DNA of 64,000 bases from Grammothele lineata (lineage: Eukaryota; Basidiomycota; Agaricomycetes; Polyporales; Polyporaceae), in assembly GCA_002150815.3 (NCBI GenBank), contig NDFF03000394.1, forward strand, positions 124,001 to 188,000, given 5' to 3'. Below the pieces are notes generated by a model. It ran no database searches. It saw only the letters and a list, made by a program, of their open reading frames with translations, and was not told the origin of the DNA. How positions within the stretch are numbered: position 1 is the first letter of the stretch; each line of letters opens with the position of its first letter. Position numbers and translations under genes: made by a program. Positions 11,025 to 22,362 of the stretch are shown one piece after another.

Positions 11025-12528
11025 GCCATTCGCACTGGCCGAGGCGGGACGCCCTCTCCATGGTTACGCCGTGGCACGAATGTAACGGTACGTCTGCCTC
11101 CGCTTTGACTACGCATGACGTTGATGTGCGCTTGTGTTGAGTCAGGACCCTCTTGTCTCAAGCACAGTTGTGCAGTCGTCCCAGTCGTCGCTCCCTCGTC
11201 TCATCCCATCGCATTTCGTTCTATCTCATCGCACATCATACGGAAGGAAGAAGAGCCTCGACGGACTCTCGGTACTGTACATTGTATCTTTATCTCCGCT
11301 GTCTTGCTCTCCTCGCTTGTTGTTGTACATTGCTAGTCGCTGTACTCACTGATCACCGTACGCTGTGTAACACTGACTCACTTAAATGCTATCAGATTAT
11401 CCCGACGCCATCTGCACGAAGCGTACCAGTTGTAGTACGGACGTTATCGTCGTGGCGACATGCGGCTTGGGCGTGTCAACTGCTCCGGCTCTTATTCATT
11501 TCGCTTGTTGACTCCGACTTCTGTGCCGTCGATTCTGACTTCGGAGGGCCTCTTCTCCGCACCGATGTGCCAAGAGTGCTTCACAATCCTGATCCACAGG
11601 TTCACCGTATCAATTGGCGTGCCCAAGCTGCACGTAGTACGCACCTCTGGTACTCACTCCTAAGGAGTGGACGTGGCCCGCCAGTGGGTCAAGTGCGGGC
11701 TCCTCTTGGTATACATGCCGGAGAAAAAAGAGCCCAAGAAATATAGGTAGCTCGGGTAGACGATTGGTAGACGTAAATCTATTTGCGAGCGAAGCGAGCA
11801 TTCTGTGTCTAGGGGGCGGGCAGGCTAGCCAAACACGAACAAACTACCGCTACATACCATACATAGGTTCTATAAATACCATCTCTATATCAGACTGCGC
11901 TTCCCCATCTAAGGCCACAGAAAAGAGCATGAAAGCGTTGGATATGTATGTGTGCACTATTAGACGAAATTTTGTGAAGATTTAATCCGAAATGAGGGAG
12001 TATCAGGCATGTTCAATTTATCGGCGCCTACCTCAAAAGTGGTCGAATCGCATCCTAGGACTAAAGTATGCTCAACGCGGATTCTGCGCCTCATCGTGAT
12101 CAAGAGACTAGCTAAGCACACATGTACAGAGAAGACGGTTTGGTGTAGCTCTACGCTGTGTCAACGCAAGCTCTGAACGTTCAACAATCGATAGTAGGTG
12201 GCCAGACTATTGCCAGCTTACCTCCGAAATGGTCGCAGCAAAACATAGCTAGGTCTGACAAGAGATCAGGGAATTACAACACTCTCAATTATCGTGTGTC
12301 CACGCCGAATGAGACTGCGTAGCGAGCTCTCTGTGCTAACGGTGACTAGTATTCGTGTTTTTAAGCATTTGCGTGGCCATTGTTCTAGCTGATTAGGTAA
12401 TCAATAGTTTGTCTCACATTTGAGACGCGATCCGACGCGACCCCACAGTACTCCTTCTCGCCCAAGCCTTCTTGCTCTTCCACCCCTTCATCACCGCTCA
12501 TCCTCATTCCCGTGCTGCGCCTGCATTC
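11025..12528. other. Intergenic, no supported gene
   Basis: 1.5 kb between two plus-strand genes. The longest frame (from about 11153, 197 codons) lacks domain features and starts in the likely 3' untranslated region of the preceding gene. The part from 11,980 to 12,400 is A/T-richer and featureless. Confidence 0.5.
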
Positions 12529-13317
12529 ATGTTTCGTATACTGGTCGCGGAACATTACGATGTCCTAGTGCAGGAGAAGACAATGTTTATTGTTCCCAAA
12601 TCGACGGACGCGTCTGACTACAACCGCCCAGTGCAAACCGAGCCTGCTCTCGAAGAAGATGGACGAGTTTCGTACTATGAATCAATAGAAGGCACGGAGA
12701 GGGATCGCAAAGCCAGAAAGAAACTGGGCAGATGGATTTACGAAGACCTGGTCAAGGACAGACTGGCTAGAGAGGATGTTGGTGAGTATGGCAACTCTCC
12801 TCTTGTTGGGAGCCACCTTCATGTGGAGCGACCATCCCTCCAGAGAACCCAAGGCCCGATACGATTATGTTGGCAGCATATCCCTCGAACTATTCCGTAT
12901 GGTGGAAGCATACCGGGAAAGCAATCGATCCTCGGCAGGATGCCTACCTTTACGGTGAGAACGTCGGGCTTCTCTCGTGGAGTCGCCCGCTCAGCAGATC
13001 CCGTTTACACAGGGTCCCGCTTCGTTCGCGTCTTTCGGTCACCCGCGGAGTTTCGTCTGCACTTGAAGTGGATCCTCGAGGGAAAACCTATGATGTCCAA
13101 CGGCAGACCAGCTTGCAGGTGCACCTATTGTGATCCCTCTCGCACGCAGGGAGAGATCTCCAAGGAACTCGGAATGTATCATCCTCAGGACAAGAACGAC
13201 AAGGGCGGCAAGGGCGGCAAAGGTCGTGGGGGCGGCGGTAAGCGCAAGGCCTCCACTACGACGGACACGATCCCCTACAAAGATTATACCAAGCTCAACT
13301 CCGCAACGTCGTCTTGA
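12529..13317 (+). CDS. Protein with a Clr2-like transcription-silencing domain
   Basis: Likely a chromatin protein. Exons are 12529-12781, 12844-12954 and 13013-13317 (222 residues, phases closed, introns of 62 and 58 bases). The middle and end match the pattern I know from the Clr2 silencing domain: YPSNYSVWWKHTGKAIDP, DAYLYGSRFVRVFRSPAEF, LKWILEG and CRCTYCDPSRT, where the Cys-x-Cys-x2-Cys end is the hallmark. In fission yeast Clr2 belongs to the SHREC deacetylase/remodelling complex; that role here is inferred only from the domain. The protein is much shorter than yeast Clr2 and ends in a Gly/Lys-rich tail (GGKGGKGRGGGGKRK) that could bind nucleic acid. The start is the first ATG in frame; an additional upstream exon cannot be excluded. 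Confidence 0.6.
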   Translation: MFRILVAEHYDVLVQEKTMFIVPKSTDASDYNRPVQTEPALEEDGRVSYYESIEGTERDRKARKKLGRWIYEDLVKDRLAREDVGEYGNSPLVGSHLHVERPSLQRTQGPIRLCWQHIPRTIPYGGSIPGKQSILGRMPTFTVRTSGFSRGVARSADPVYTGSRFVRVFRSPAEFRLHLKWILEGKPMMSNGRPACRCTYCDPSRTQGEISKELGMYHPQDKNDKGGKGGKGRGGGGKRKASTTTDTIPYKDYTKLNSATSS

Positions 13318-13794
13318 TTGTGTAACATAATGTTGCCTCCTTCCACACCCTACTCCTGCACATACTTTCCTGCTCGCCTTGATGTTCTGTTTTAACGTTT
13401 CAATCGTATGGTCGTTGCTATCAGTTTGTTTCTGTTATGTCTTTCCGCTTTCGCCAGCTCGTGACTCCTTTTCACCCACATACTACATATCTGTATCCAT
13501 GTTGATCTCTCTACAGTATGTACACTCCTTAATCATACCTGTGTATACTTCTTAGGAATTACTTGACGTGTATTGCCGTGCATATTTCCCAGTCCACAAG
13601 TTGCGAGGTTGTCGGGAAATGGTTGTGGTGTGCGCCTACAAAACGCGGTGTGACGCGACGCGTCTGATGTGACCTGAGCCACTCCGTGCGTGCGTCTTGA
13701 AAGGACGAGCCACCGGCACCCTTCTCTTTTCCCCGTCTTCTTCCCTTGAGAGTACTCTCTTCGTCCCCGTCCGGTGCAACATTCGGCGGTAGCT
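13318..13794. other. Short intergenic region
   Basis: 477 bases holding the 3' end of the Clr2-like gene and the promoter of the next one. No distinct site was identified. Confidence 0.4.
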
Positions 13795-15748
13795 ATGGAA
13801 GACCCCCCAATTCCTACAGAGCGCAATCTCACCCTACATGAACAAGGCCTCGTCGATGGATGCTTCGAGGAGGGTCAATACGAGGCTGGCATTGCAGTGC
13901 TTCGTGAGCTTTGTGCGTCCAATCACAGAATACACCCGTGAGTACGTGAATTCGTTGGCGGGCGATGGGACAGGGTATCATGCACGAGCCGGAGCGGCCC
14001 CGAAACGACCAAAGATGTCTGCAGTTGGTCTGTCGTTTGAGATGGGAGAAGCCACCCGAGTGTATAGAGACAACGAGCCAACTTTATTTGTAGGCAATAT
14101 ATCCGCCAACTCATTTATCTTGCGCTGTACCCATCACCGAGCATCGAAGACGACGCCGAGGAGGAAGCAATGAAGCTTCAGCCGGGCAGCCCCACTAAAA
14201 TTCTGAGCAAGAAGCACAAGTCCTCGCTCGAGCCTACCCAACAAGCCTCCGCCGCCGCTCACGCGTTGCTCATGACTATTTTATCCCTCAATCCTCCCGA
14301 CGCCCTTACACGCGCATTGCCAAACTACCTCGAGAACCCGAATGAATATTTAGATGCTCGTCAAGCGGAAGAGGATTCATACATTGCCCAGCGTGCAGAC
14401 CGCCTGCGAAGTGCCCGATGCTGTTGGGAGATTCTCAAGGAGGGGTTCATTGAGTCCGGAGATAACAACGCCAATCCTGGACCTAGTAGGCCGCGTCCGC
14501 GCAGGGGCAGGAGACGCACGACAGAGGAAGAGGGCGATGAAGATATTCCCATGGCGGCACTTTCACCTATTAGTGACCGGGGGTGGGGTATTTTGTCTTG
14601 GATCCTGGCTCTTTTCGAGAAAAATGAGCTAGCAGTGGAGGCCACTGAAGGTGGTGAGTTCGGATGTACTGACGCGGTCATCTATCTCGATTCAGTACAA
14701 AATCTCTGAGCTGACCGCTAACATCGCACCGTGCCAGCCCGATATTCACATCTACTCCTCGACCAAATCCCTCCGCCGCGCGGTACCAAATTGCGCTGGG
14801 ATATTGAAGCACCACTTGACGTCGCGTTCTATGCGCTGGATCAGGAAGATCTAACACGTCGTATGCTTGGTGTGCGCTTGCTTGTCCTGGTGAGATTGCT
14901 TCCATCCTTTTCGCTGCGAAATTCCGCCGTGCTTGCTACGTGGGGAAGCACCTTATTTTCTATATGTCAGCATCCATGTAGTGCAGATCATGGCGGCGAG
15001 CATTACAGAACTAACCTGCATCATTGGTATTTTGCTCACCCTGGACTTCGTGCATATACAGCTTATCAACTTGGCTTCGACGACGCTCGTTGACCGTTCC
15101 TTGTTCCTCAAGGCCTTTTCGACCCACCTGTCGTTGCTCGCGGCCGATGCGCTCGCGGCCCTACTCGCAGCCTTCCCGGGCACGCCCACAACACTTCACT
15201 TCAAGCTCATGCTCTGCCGACAGGTGCTCGGCGCTGCCACAACGGGGTCGAGCTCAGGGAAACTGAAGCTGTCTGTGCGCGCACGTCCCCAGCCAAAGAA
15301 ACGCGCCCGCGCGGATGCCGCGGCGGAGTACTCCTCTTCGGCAACCAGCGCGGGCGTGAACCTAAAAGGCCAGAGCACCGAAGACGAAGTGGACGCGGGC
15401 GCGGCGCCGTCCGTCAAACGCAGCTTCCCTCCCATCCCGGCATCTGAGGTGCTCGAGATGCTGGCGCATCCGGGGAAATCGGACGCGGGCTCGGTGCTTA
15501 TCACGCTATGCTGGAAGACTACACTCGTCACGGGGTATGGATCTCTGCAGCTCACGCTGGCCGCGGACGAGCGCGACACGGTGTGGCCGGACGTGGTAAA
15601 GAACGGAGAGCTGCGCAAGGCGGTCGAGGCGGCATTCGAACCGGGTCGGGCCTCGACTGGTGCGAAGGACAAACAAACCGCTGAACAAATCCGAAAGGAA
15701 AGAGAGGCGGTACTCGCCGTCGTGGAGATGTGGGAGGCCGTGGTATGA
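13795..15748 (+). CDS. Conserved hypothetical protein of 538 residues, four exons
   Basis: I do not recognise the family. Exons are 13795-13937, 14094-14653, 14738-14889 and 14987-15748; phases close and every junction joins plausible helical segments (for example RIHPQYIRQLIYLALYP across the first). Most of the protein looks alpha-helical and Leu/Ala-rich. A charged disordered loop lies near residues 150-170 (RPRPRRGRRRTTEEEGDED), and a basic nuclear-signal-like segment follows the helical core (RPQPKKRARADAA). The last part is again helical and charged. There is no signal peptide. It may be a nuclear helical-repeat scaffold, but that is a guess from composition. The first intron (156 bases) is longer than its neighbours. 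Confidence 0.6.
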
Positions 15749-17144
15749 ATGGAGATCCCAGGGCAGCGTGCACGTTCCAAGTTTCGGGCAAATGTTTCAA
15801 ACTCAAACGCGAACGATCACGTAGGGTCCTGGGCTTCGAAGGACGCCCGCAGAGAAGATGCCGAACCCGGATTCTGGGTGATGTAGCAACATTTTCACTA
15901 GCCAGGACACAGCGGCCTCGGGATGTGTCTTCACGTCCCGATACCGGTACGAAACCGCTCTTGGGGGCGTTTTGAACCGTTGTTAGATAGATGCACGGCA
16001 CGCATGTACACGACGAAGGATCCAATCGCCCACGCTGACGTCTGCACAGTCCGTCCATGAGCGACCCTAGCCGTACGTCGTCACATCCCAACCCTCGAAC
16101 CCTGCTTGCACCTGCACTGCGCCCGCCGTCGGGGCCAAGTGTTATGACAGATTGCTGCAGAGAATGCAGGCGGTTGACAGTAAACTGATAGATTGACCAA
16201 TCCGTCAGCCAAAGCGCCCCGCTATGAGCTCACTTCCCGAGAGATGCAGACGAACCGGGGCCTAGCGGAACCGGAACTCGGCTTGCCTGCATTGTCAGGA
16301 TGTAATCTGTGGGCTGTAGTTGTGAGCAAGAGCTGTGCTCAGTTATCACAAGCAACTGGACGCACCCACTCCGTGTGTCGCGGGCATCACAGTTCGCGTT
16401 AGGTATGATCGCACTGCTGTCAAATAGTCTATCGAGACGGGAAGCGTGCCTAAACATCCCAGCTCGCGCCCAGCTTGCCGACGCACCGCGTCAGGTTCCA
16501 TACCGCGCCATACATTGTGTAGAGTTGCGCGCGTGTGCCTGACATGGGCACGCTAGTGTCGTTAGCGTCGTCGTGGCCCTGCCCATATATAGCCATCGAC
16601 ATAGTACTTGCGTCGGGTCGCGACGACATCTGTCGCAGGCGCTCACAGCACCCCGCGGCCGAATAACGTTGCGGTTGCAATATGTCCGTATCGTGTGCCC
16701 ATATGCGTACATGGTGTTGATGATCAACAGCAAAACGCATGGCATATTTGTAGACCAATGTAGGTACGTTCATAGCTTGCAGCAGTGCGTATGTCCCGGC
16801 CTTGTGTATGCCGGGATCGGAGAAGTCGAAGTTGCGAGGTCGGGACTACGCCTTCGCCGCGGACGCAGTATTTGAGTTGGAATCTTCGCGGGTCCTCACA
16901 TGACAGGATACCATACCGAAGGTGGTTTACCCTAACCAGAAACTCCTCCACGGCATTCCATGGCTTTGCGTGATGAAGAGGTCGGTGCACAGTCAAAGTG
17001 CAATGCGTCCGACTGTCCTGTTCGGCTCAGCACGGCGGTCGGCCGTCGTGTAAACTCCACCTGTGATCAACACCTGTATAAATCCGGAGTACAGAGAAGA
17101 GACGTATCAATAGCTTCTCTGGGAGCCAGGGTAGTCAATGCAGT
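15749..17144. other. Intergenic, no supported gene
   Basis: 1.4 kb between the 3' ends of two convergent genes. Only short frames; the minus-strand frame at 15552-16091 is antisense to the previous gene. Nothing recognisable. Confidence 0.5.
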
Positions 17145-18197
17145 TCAGTCCAGACTCCAGAGACTCGTCTCCTGCGTAACCAACACCCTTCCTCCGACAC
17201 CGACTTCCGCTCCACGATCGCCGCCCTCGGCGCGCACGGCCTGATACATTTCAAGCGGGATGTAGCCAATGAAATGTTCGCTGCCGAACCCTCCCACGTA
17301 ATAGATGGACTGGGATGCGCAAGAAGTCAGTCAAAATTTGTGCGGGCGGCACGGGAACAGAGAGGAGCAAGACACTCGAATTGATAGCGCGGTTGAGAGG
17401 GTCGCGACCACATAGAACGTGACATACGTGGGGATCGAAGCGTGCCCAGTAGGCCTGGAGAGGTATAGAACACAGTTAGAGGCGTTCCATGACGACGCGC
17501 GGAAGCTCGGAGAACTGACGATATGCGGCTCTCGGGGCCCGGGGAGCCACCAGCGTGCGTCTGGATGCTGTGCAATATAGCAAGCTTGGATAGATTCGCG
17601 CTCGGGGGTGTCATTAAGTTCAGTGAAGAGCGTAACATTGCCTATGAGGGACACGCGAGGGCGGCTGGCGGCGGGCTGATCGCTCCAAACGGAAATAGAG
17701 GCCGCATGGGTGGGCGAGTGGAGGATGTTCTGGCTGTGCCTCGAGATCGGGAGAAACAGGAGAGTGAGCGAGCCATTCGTATGGCAGCTGTGATGTTGAT
17801 CGTGTCGGTAACGACATAGAAGACGCGTCAGCACATGGTCCGCTGCTTTGCACGACAAACACTACGTGCCTCGCGTAATATTCTTGCAGAGAAAACGGTT
17901 CTCCTGAAGGCCATGGCGGCTGTAAGTACACTGAAGGCCGAAACAACTAGCTCTTTACCGCACCAGGAAGGGCAGAATGATCAGCCGGGTATACAGTGGC
18001 CATATTACCCAGCCCGACGGCACGGAGGAGCTGCCTGGCAAAGACAGCTGGTTGTGCGGTAATAAGCCCCTCTGAATCCTGAGTGCGCCCATGAAGCTGA
18101 AACACCAACCAGCCTCTTCTACTGTCTCGCGCGCAATAGTCCACGCCGCGAGATTGCAGAGAAAGGCGACATATATGAACAGAGAGCGCGGCCACAT
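17145..18197 (-). CDS. Secreted CREG-like protein (FMN-binding split-barrel fold)
   Basis: Related to cellular repressor of E1A-stimulated genes, a secreted or lysosomal glycoprotein with the pyridoxamine-phosphate-oxidase fold; its biochemical role in fungi is not established. Minus-strand exons are 18197-18110, 18047-17959, 17919-17870, 17787-17520, 17454-17428 and 17309-17145 (228 residues, usual length). A signal peptide is seen (PRSLFIYVAFLCNLAAWTIA). Family blocks in order are MATVYPADH, FSLQEYYA, CHTNGSLTLLFLPISRHSQN, RVSLIGNVTLF, ARFDPH and YYVGGFGSEHFIGYIPLEMY. Exon 5 has only 27 bases. The third intron fits only if it starts with GC (AG|GCACGT); no GT donor preserves both frame and the conserved YYA-CHTNG join. 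The 3' end converges on the gene at 13795. Confidence 0.85.
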
Positions 18198-18551
18198 TAC
18201 GAGCGCAGCGGAGAAGACGGTCGTCGTCGTCGTTCGTGAGAAGGATCCTCGGGCGCAGAAGGGACGGGCCTCGCGACGAGAGGACCCTCGCCTATCAGAT
18301 AAGATGAGGTTCGCTCCGGAGATGTCGCTCCGGGACGGGCCGTGGCTTGCACTGCATTCTAGGAAAGGCAGGAGGAGTTAACGCTCGCTTATGGCGGGCG
18401 CTTCATGGCCTTACCCAACCGCACCGGCACCTGGCCAACGCCACCGCCGCCACGGGCAGCCGCCGGCAGCTCGGGCTGGTCAGGGTGTAGAACTTGCGCC
18501 TATCCGTATATTCGCGGCAACGAGGCCAACGCCACAATCCATATGACCTCA
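18198..18551. promoter_or_regulatory. Upstream region of the CREG-like gene
   Basis: 354 bases between the stop of DNA ligase I and the start codon of the CREG-like gene, both on the minus strand. It must hold the ligase 3' end and the CREG promoter. No motif can be named. Confidence 0.4.
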
Positions 18552-21500
18552 CTATTCCTCCGCCGAAAAGTCGTCCGTGTTCTCCTCCACCTCCGATCCC
18601 TCGTCCATCGCCACATCCACCAGCTCACCCTCGTCCGCGCCAGTTTGATCTTTTCCCGCAGCCTGCTGCGTGCGGTAAATCTGCGCCAAGAACTCGGGTG
18701 TACTGGCGTCTGAGATCGCCTTGTCCGTCCGCAGTGAGATGAACCGCGGGAACCGTAGACTCAAGCCACGCGTCTGTGACACGAGCCCCAGCGCAGCGAC
18801 GGATACCGGACTGATCGTAACGCTATGAGGTGAGATAGACATGTGCGTGTGTATTCAGCGGATGAGCCACGATGAAGGCCACCCTGACGTACTCTGCTCC
18901 TCGTATCTCCCACACCTCTTGAGGTTTAAAATATACCTCCGGCTTAAGTCCTACGTGGGTGTCCACCGCGAAATGTCAGGGCCGGGGATGCGGTGACAGA
19001 GTGGGGCGGGAGAGAGCACACCTCCTGTATCACACTCGGGCTGCCACATCGGATGTGATGAGCACGTCTCCGAATTCTCGGGATAACGTTCCCGCAGGCT
19101 CTACGTACGCGCCAGAACGGGCAAGAGAGAAGCATGGTCGGGGTGCGAAGGAACAGGAAGGGTCGCGCACCGATTCCGGCGGGTCAGCGCTGACGGACGC
19201 GAGATAGTGGCGCGCCGAGGGATCTCGCACCTTGTAGAATGCGTCCGAGAAGCCTGCGTGTGTCCATTAATCACCCCGTCGCCGCGGCATTACACTAGAC
19301 CATACGGGTCCTTACCTGACATACACTTGCAGACTGCGACGAGCTTCTCCTCGGCCGGATCCCAGACCGCAAGCAGGACCGGGCTCCACCACTGGGCCTT
19401 CCTGCCGTTGCCATGCCATGCGCCAACGGGGACGAGATCAAGACTGTCGCTGAGGCCCACAACATAGTCCTTTTTCAGCTTCAGCCATGCGGACGTCCGT
19501 TTATCTGAATAACGCGCCAATCGGCCCGTAAGGCGTCAGTGTTGTCCAAAAAGAGCATCAAGCCGGGAGGCACGAGTCAAAAGAAGGGGAAACCAAACGC
19601 GGGCTCTGGGCTGTGCTAAAATCCACGCCGTGGACAAATACACGTAGAACGCACATGCGCTCGCGCCTGGTACACTCATGACCACGTCTACAGACATGGC
19701 TGAGGCATTTACACGCACCCGGTTCATATGTGGCAGGCAACGGCTTACGCCTGGGGTTGTCTTTCCTCTGATTAGGTTCTTCCAAAATCTCCCCGCTGTC
19801 CAGGAGCTGGAGTGTATGGCCGGCGATCAGCGGCAGAAATACTCTGACGGATGGCACTAGCAGGAGACCGGAGTGAAGTGAGCAAACCTTGACCATGAGC
19901 CCCTCACAGGAGCTGTTCACCGCCTCCTGCCAGAACTCTTCTACCGCTTCTCTTCCCGACTCACTCTCGACGCTCTTGACGTGGTCGAACCTCGCTGCAC
20001 CCTTCGATGGCGGTGTATACGGAGGGAAGTGGGTACGAAGGAGGGAGCGGCGTTCTCGGAAGGGGTACCCCAAGAGAATCTATTACCGCCCATTAGCTTA
20101 CGAACCGTCGGAGAAAGCCGCAGCGGAAGGCTCTCACCTGACCATTCAGGTACATCATGTCGAACGCAAAAACACAGACAGCGACCTTCACGTCGTCCAA
20201 CTTCACATCTTTTCGCGCGCGGTTGGACAATTGCTGGAACGTTTTGAGGTCCCCGGTAGAAGGGTCTATGGCGACGACCTCTGTGTCTATGATGAACGAC
20301 TGCGTCTCAGCTGAATTCGCAAATAAATCTTCCACCAATGAGACGACATCAGGATACTACATATGGGAACCCGTTTCAGCGTTAAGCAACTTCGGCAGAA
20401 AAACAAACAGGATATGACACGCATCCGGAGGCGGCGTACCTTGTCTGTCATGTCTTCCAAGTGCCGAGAAAATATTTTCACGGACGGTTTGTCCATCTTC
20501 TCATTCTTCGAAGCGTGAATCTGGGCTCTCTGACCGTCGTACTTAAATTCAGCAGCAAATGGCAGAAGGCCGAGGCGATCGTATATCTCGTCCAGAGAGC
20601 GGGTCGGCGATCCCAGGGTAGGAAGCAATGGTACGCCTGTAAGGAGAGAAGTAAGGGGTGGCCCGGCGGCATCAAGCACTAGAAGGTCGTCCAACAAACA
20701 CTGGCGCGCCACTCACCGACCGTCAGCGGCAGCTGATCTGCGAGCCCCTCAAGGCCAGCCTCCAGCAACGCCCTCACGATGTGATCGTAGTTAGGATGCT
20801 GGACATACACCCGCTTTATCAGACCCTCTGCGGCGACATACGCTTCGTTCAGGACATCCCGGGCCTCGTCGGCAACCTTCTTCCCCTTCTTCCCGGGCGC
20901 GCTCGTTTTTGCATCCGCGGCCCGTACGCAACTCAGGGTCTCCGCGCTCACGCGGAACTGCGACGATGCTGGCACACTCTCTGCCATTGGCCGCGTAGGG
21001 GGCGTAAGCACCATCGCACGCGCCAGGGCCGCGAGCGACGTCCTAACAGCCCCAACCCGAAGGTTCTGCCCGAGGGTGCGGACGAGAAAACGCGTCTCCT
21101 CACCGCGCGCTGCGACGAGGAGCTTCTCGACGATGGCTTGTTTCGTCTTAGCCGCACCCGAGCCCTTGGAGTGCGCAATCTTCAGCAAAGCATCGTAGAC
21201 GCCAGTGATGAGCAGCGGCGGATGCGGGACGAGCGTCCGCACGTTCGATTTGGCTTCAAACGCAACGTCCCCTGTGCGGGAGAACACAGCTTGTGGTCAA
21301 CGATACGGGCCAAAGCTTGTATTGACTAGGACACCGTGACCGGAACGCCGGACACTGACCTGGGTCACCGGTTGCATTGTACAATCGCCTGAGCGCAGCG
21401 CTACTTAGACCAGAGACGTGCTGAATTGCCTTTGAGACGATGGACGGGCCGAGGCCAAGCTCGATTGGGGAGTACGGCGGGGAAAGTGAATTGGATAATA

Positions 21501-22362
21501 AGTACAGCGCCGGGAGGAGCGACGGCGGATGCTGCGTGTATATTGTGCGCAGCGCGTTCGTCAAGGTGTCGACCTTCGCGATGCGCGAGCGGGTCCCCGA
21601 CAAGGTCGCGAGAGCGTGGGCGAGAAACGCATATGGCACTGGCGCGTCGGGCTTCCACCCAGCGGCTGCGGAAATCGGATTATAGGCGGGAGGATCGACG
21701 TTCAGGGGTTCGTACGTCGGGGGAGCGGACGGGCTGGCATTTCCGATTGTTGCTGTCGTAGCATGGGTGCTTCTCGTCCCGTCCGACGGACAAGGAGAAG
21801 TGCGCGAGAGAACAGTTGACGGGACGGCTCGAGTGGTGGGAGCGGTTGGTAGCGTTGAGGGTCCGGCAGAGTCGGGTGTCGATGCCGATGTAGGGGCTGC
21901 GCCGTCTGCGGCTGGCTGACAACGGCGGGTTTCGCTGGTGCTGCTTAGATGCGGGCCTGCACTGTCGTCGTCCGCGCCGAACGCATCTACGTCTATCACT
22001 TCACGGTGTGAGCTTGCGCCATGGACGTGAGGGGTAGCAGGTGACAGATGGACACCGCTTGGTCGGGACTCGAGCTCCCGGAGAGTCTGAAGGTCGAGAC
22101 CGTCGGCGGCGGCGAGAGCCCAAGCGTATTCTTCGTCGGACAGGGGACGTTGGACCTGTTTCCCTTTGTCGTGTGAGCCGCTCGGGGCGGGGGACGAGAA
22201 GGTTTGTGAGGCCCGAGGCTGGGAAGGGCTAGGGGCGCGACTAGAGGGCGCGCCAAAAAAGGCGTCGAGCCTGGATTGGCCGGACGTGGAGGGTTTAGCT
22301 TTCTTTTTCTGGCGGCTAGGCGATGCCGATATGGAAGCTTTCGCGAGAGGGCGTTTGGGCAT
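18552..22362 (-). CDS. LIG1: ATP-dependent DNA ligase I (replicative)
   Basis: Seals nicks between Okazaki fragments and in excision repair, using ATP to adenylate its active lysine. Exons on the minus strand are 22362-21360, 21271-20717, 20636-20440, 20356-20138, 20079-19888, 19806-19719, 19504-19316, 19253-19231, 19100-19022, 18950-18893 and 18822-18552; all phases close to 957 residues, near the human and yeast sizes. A PCNA-binding box QSRLDAFF lies at residues 29-36 after a basic stretch. The DNA-binding domain follows a Ser/Pro-rich N-terminus. The nucleotidyl lysine is in EFKYDGQRAQIH (about residue 551), with IDTEVVAID, FAFDMMYLNG, EGLMVK and WLKLKKDY as later motifs, and the OB-fold end FKPQEVWEI and RFPRFI. 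The C-terminus is acidic. The start MPKRPLAKAS was preferred to one 12 codons upstream. Confidence 0.95.
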
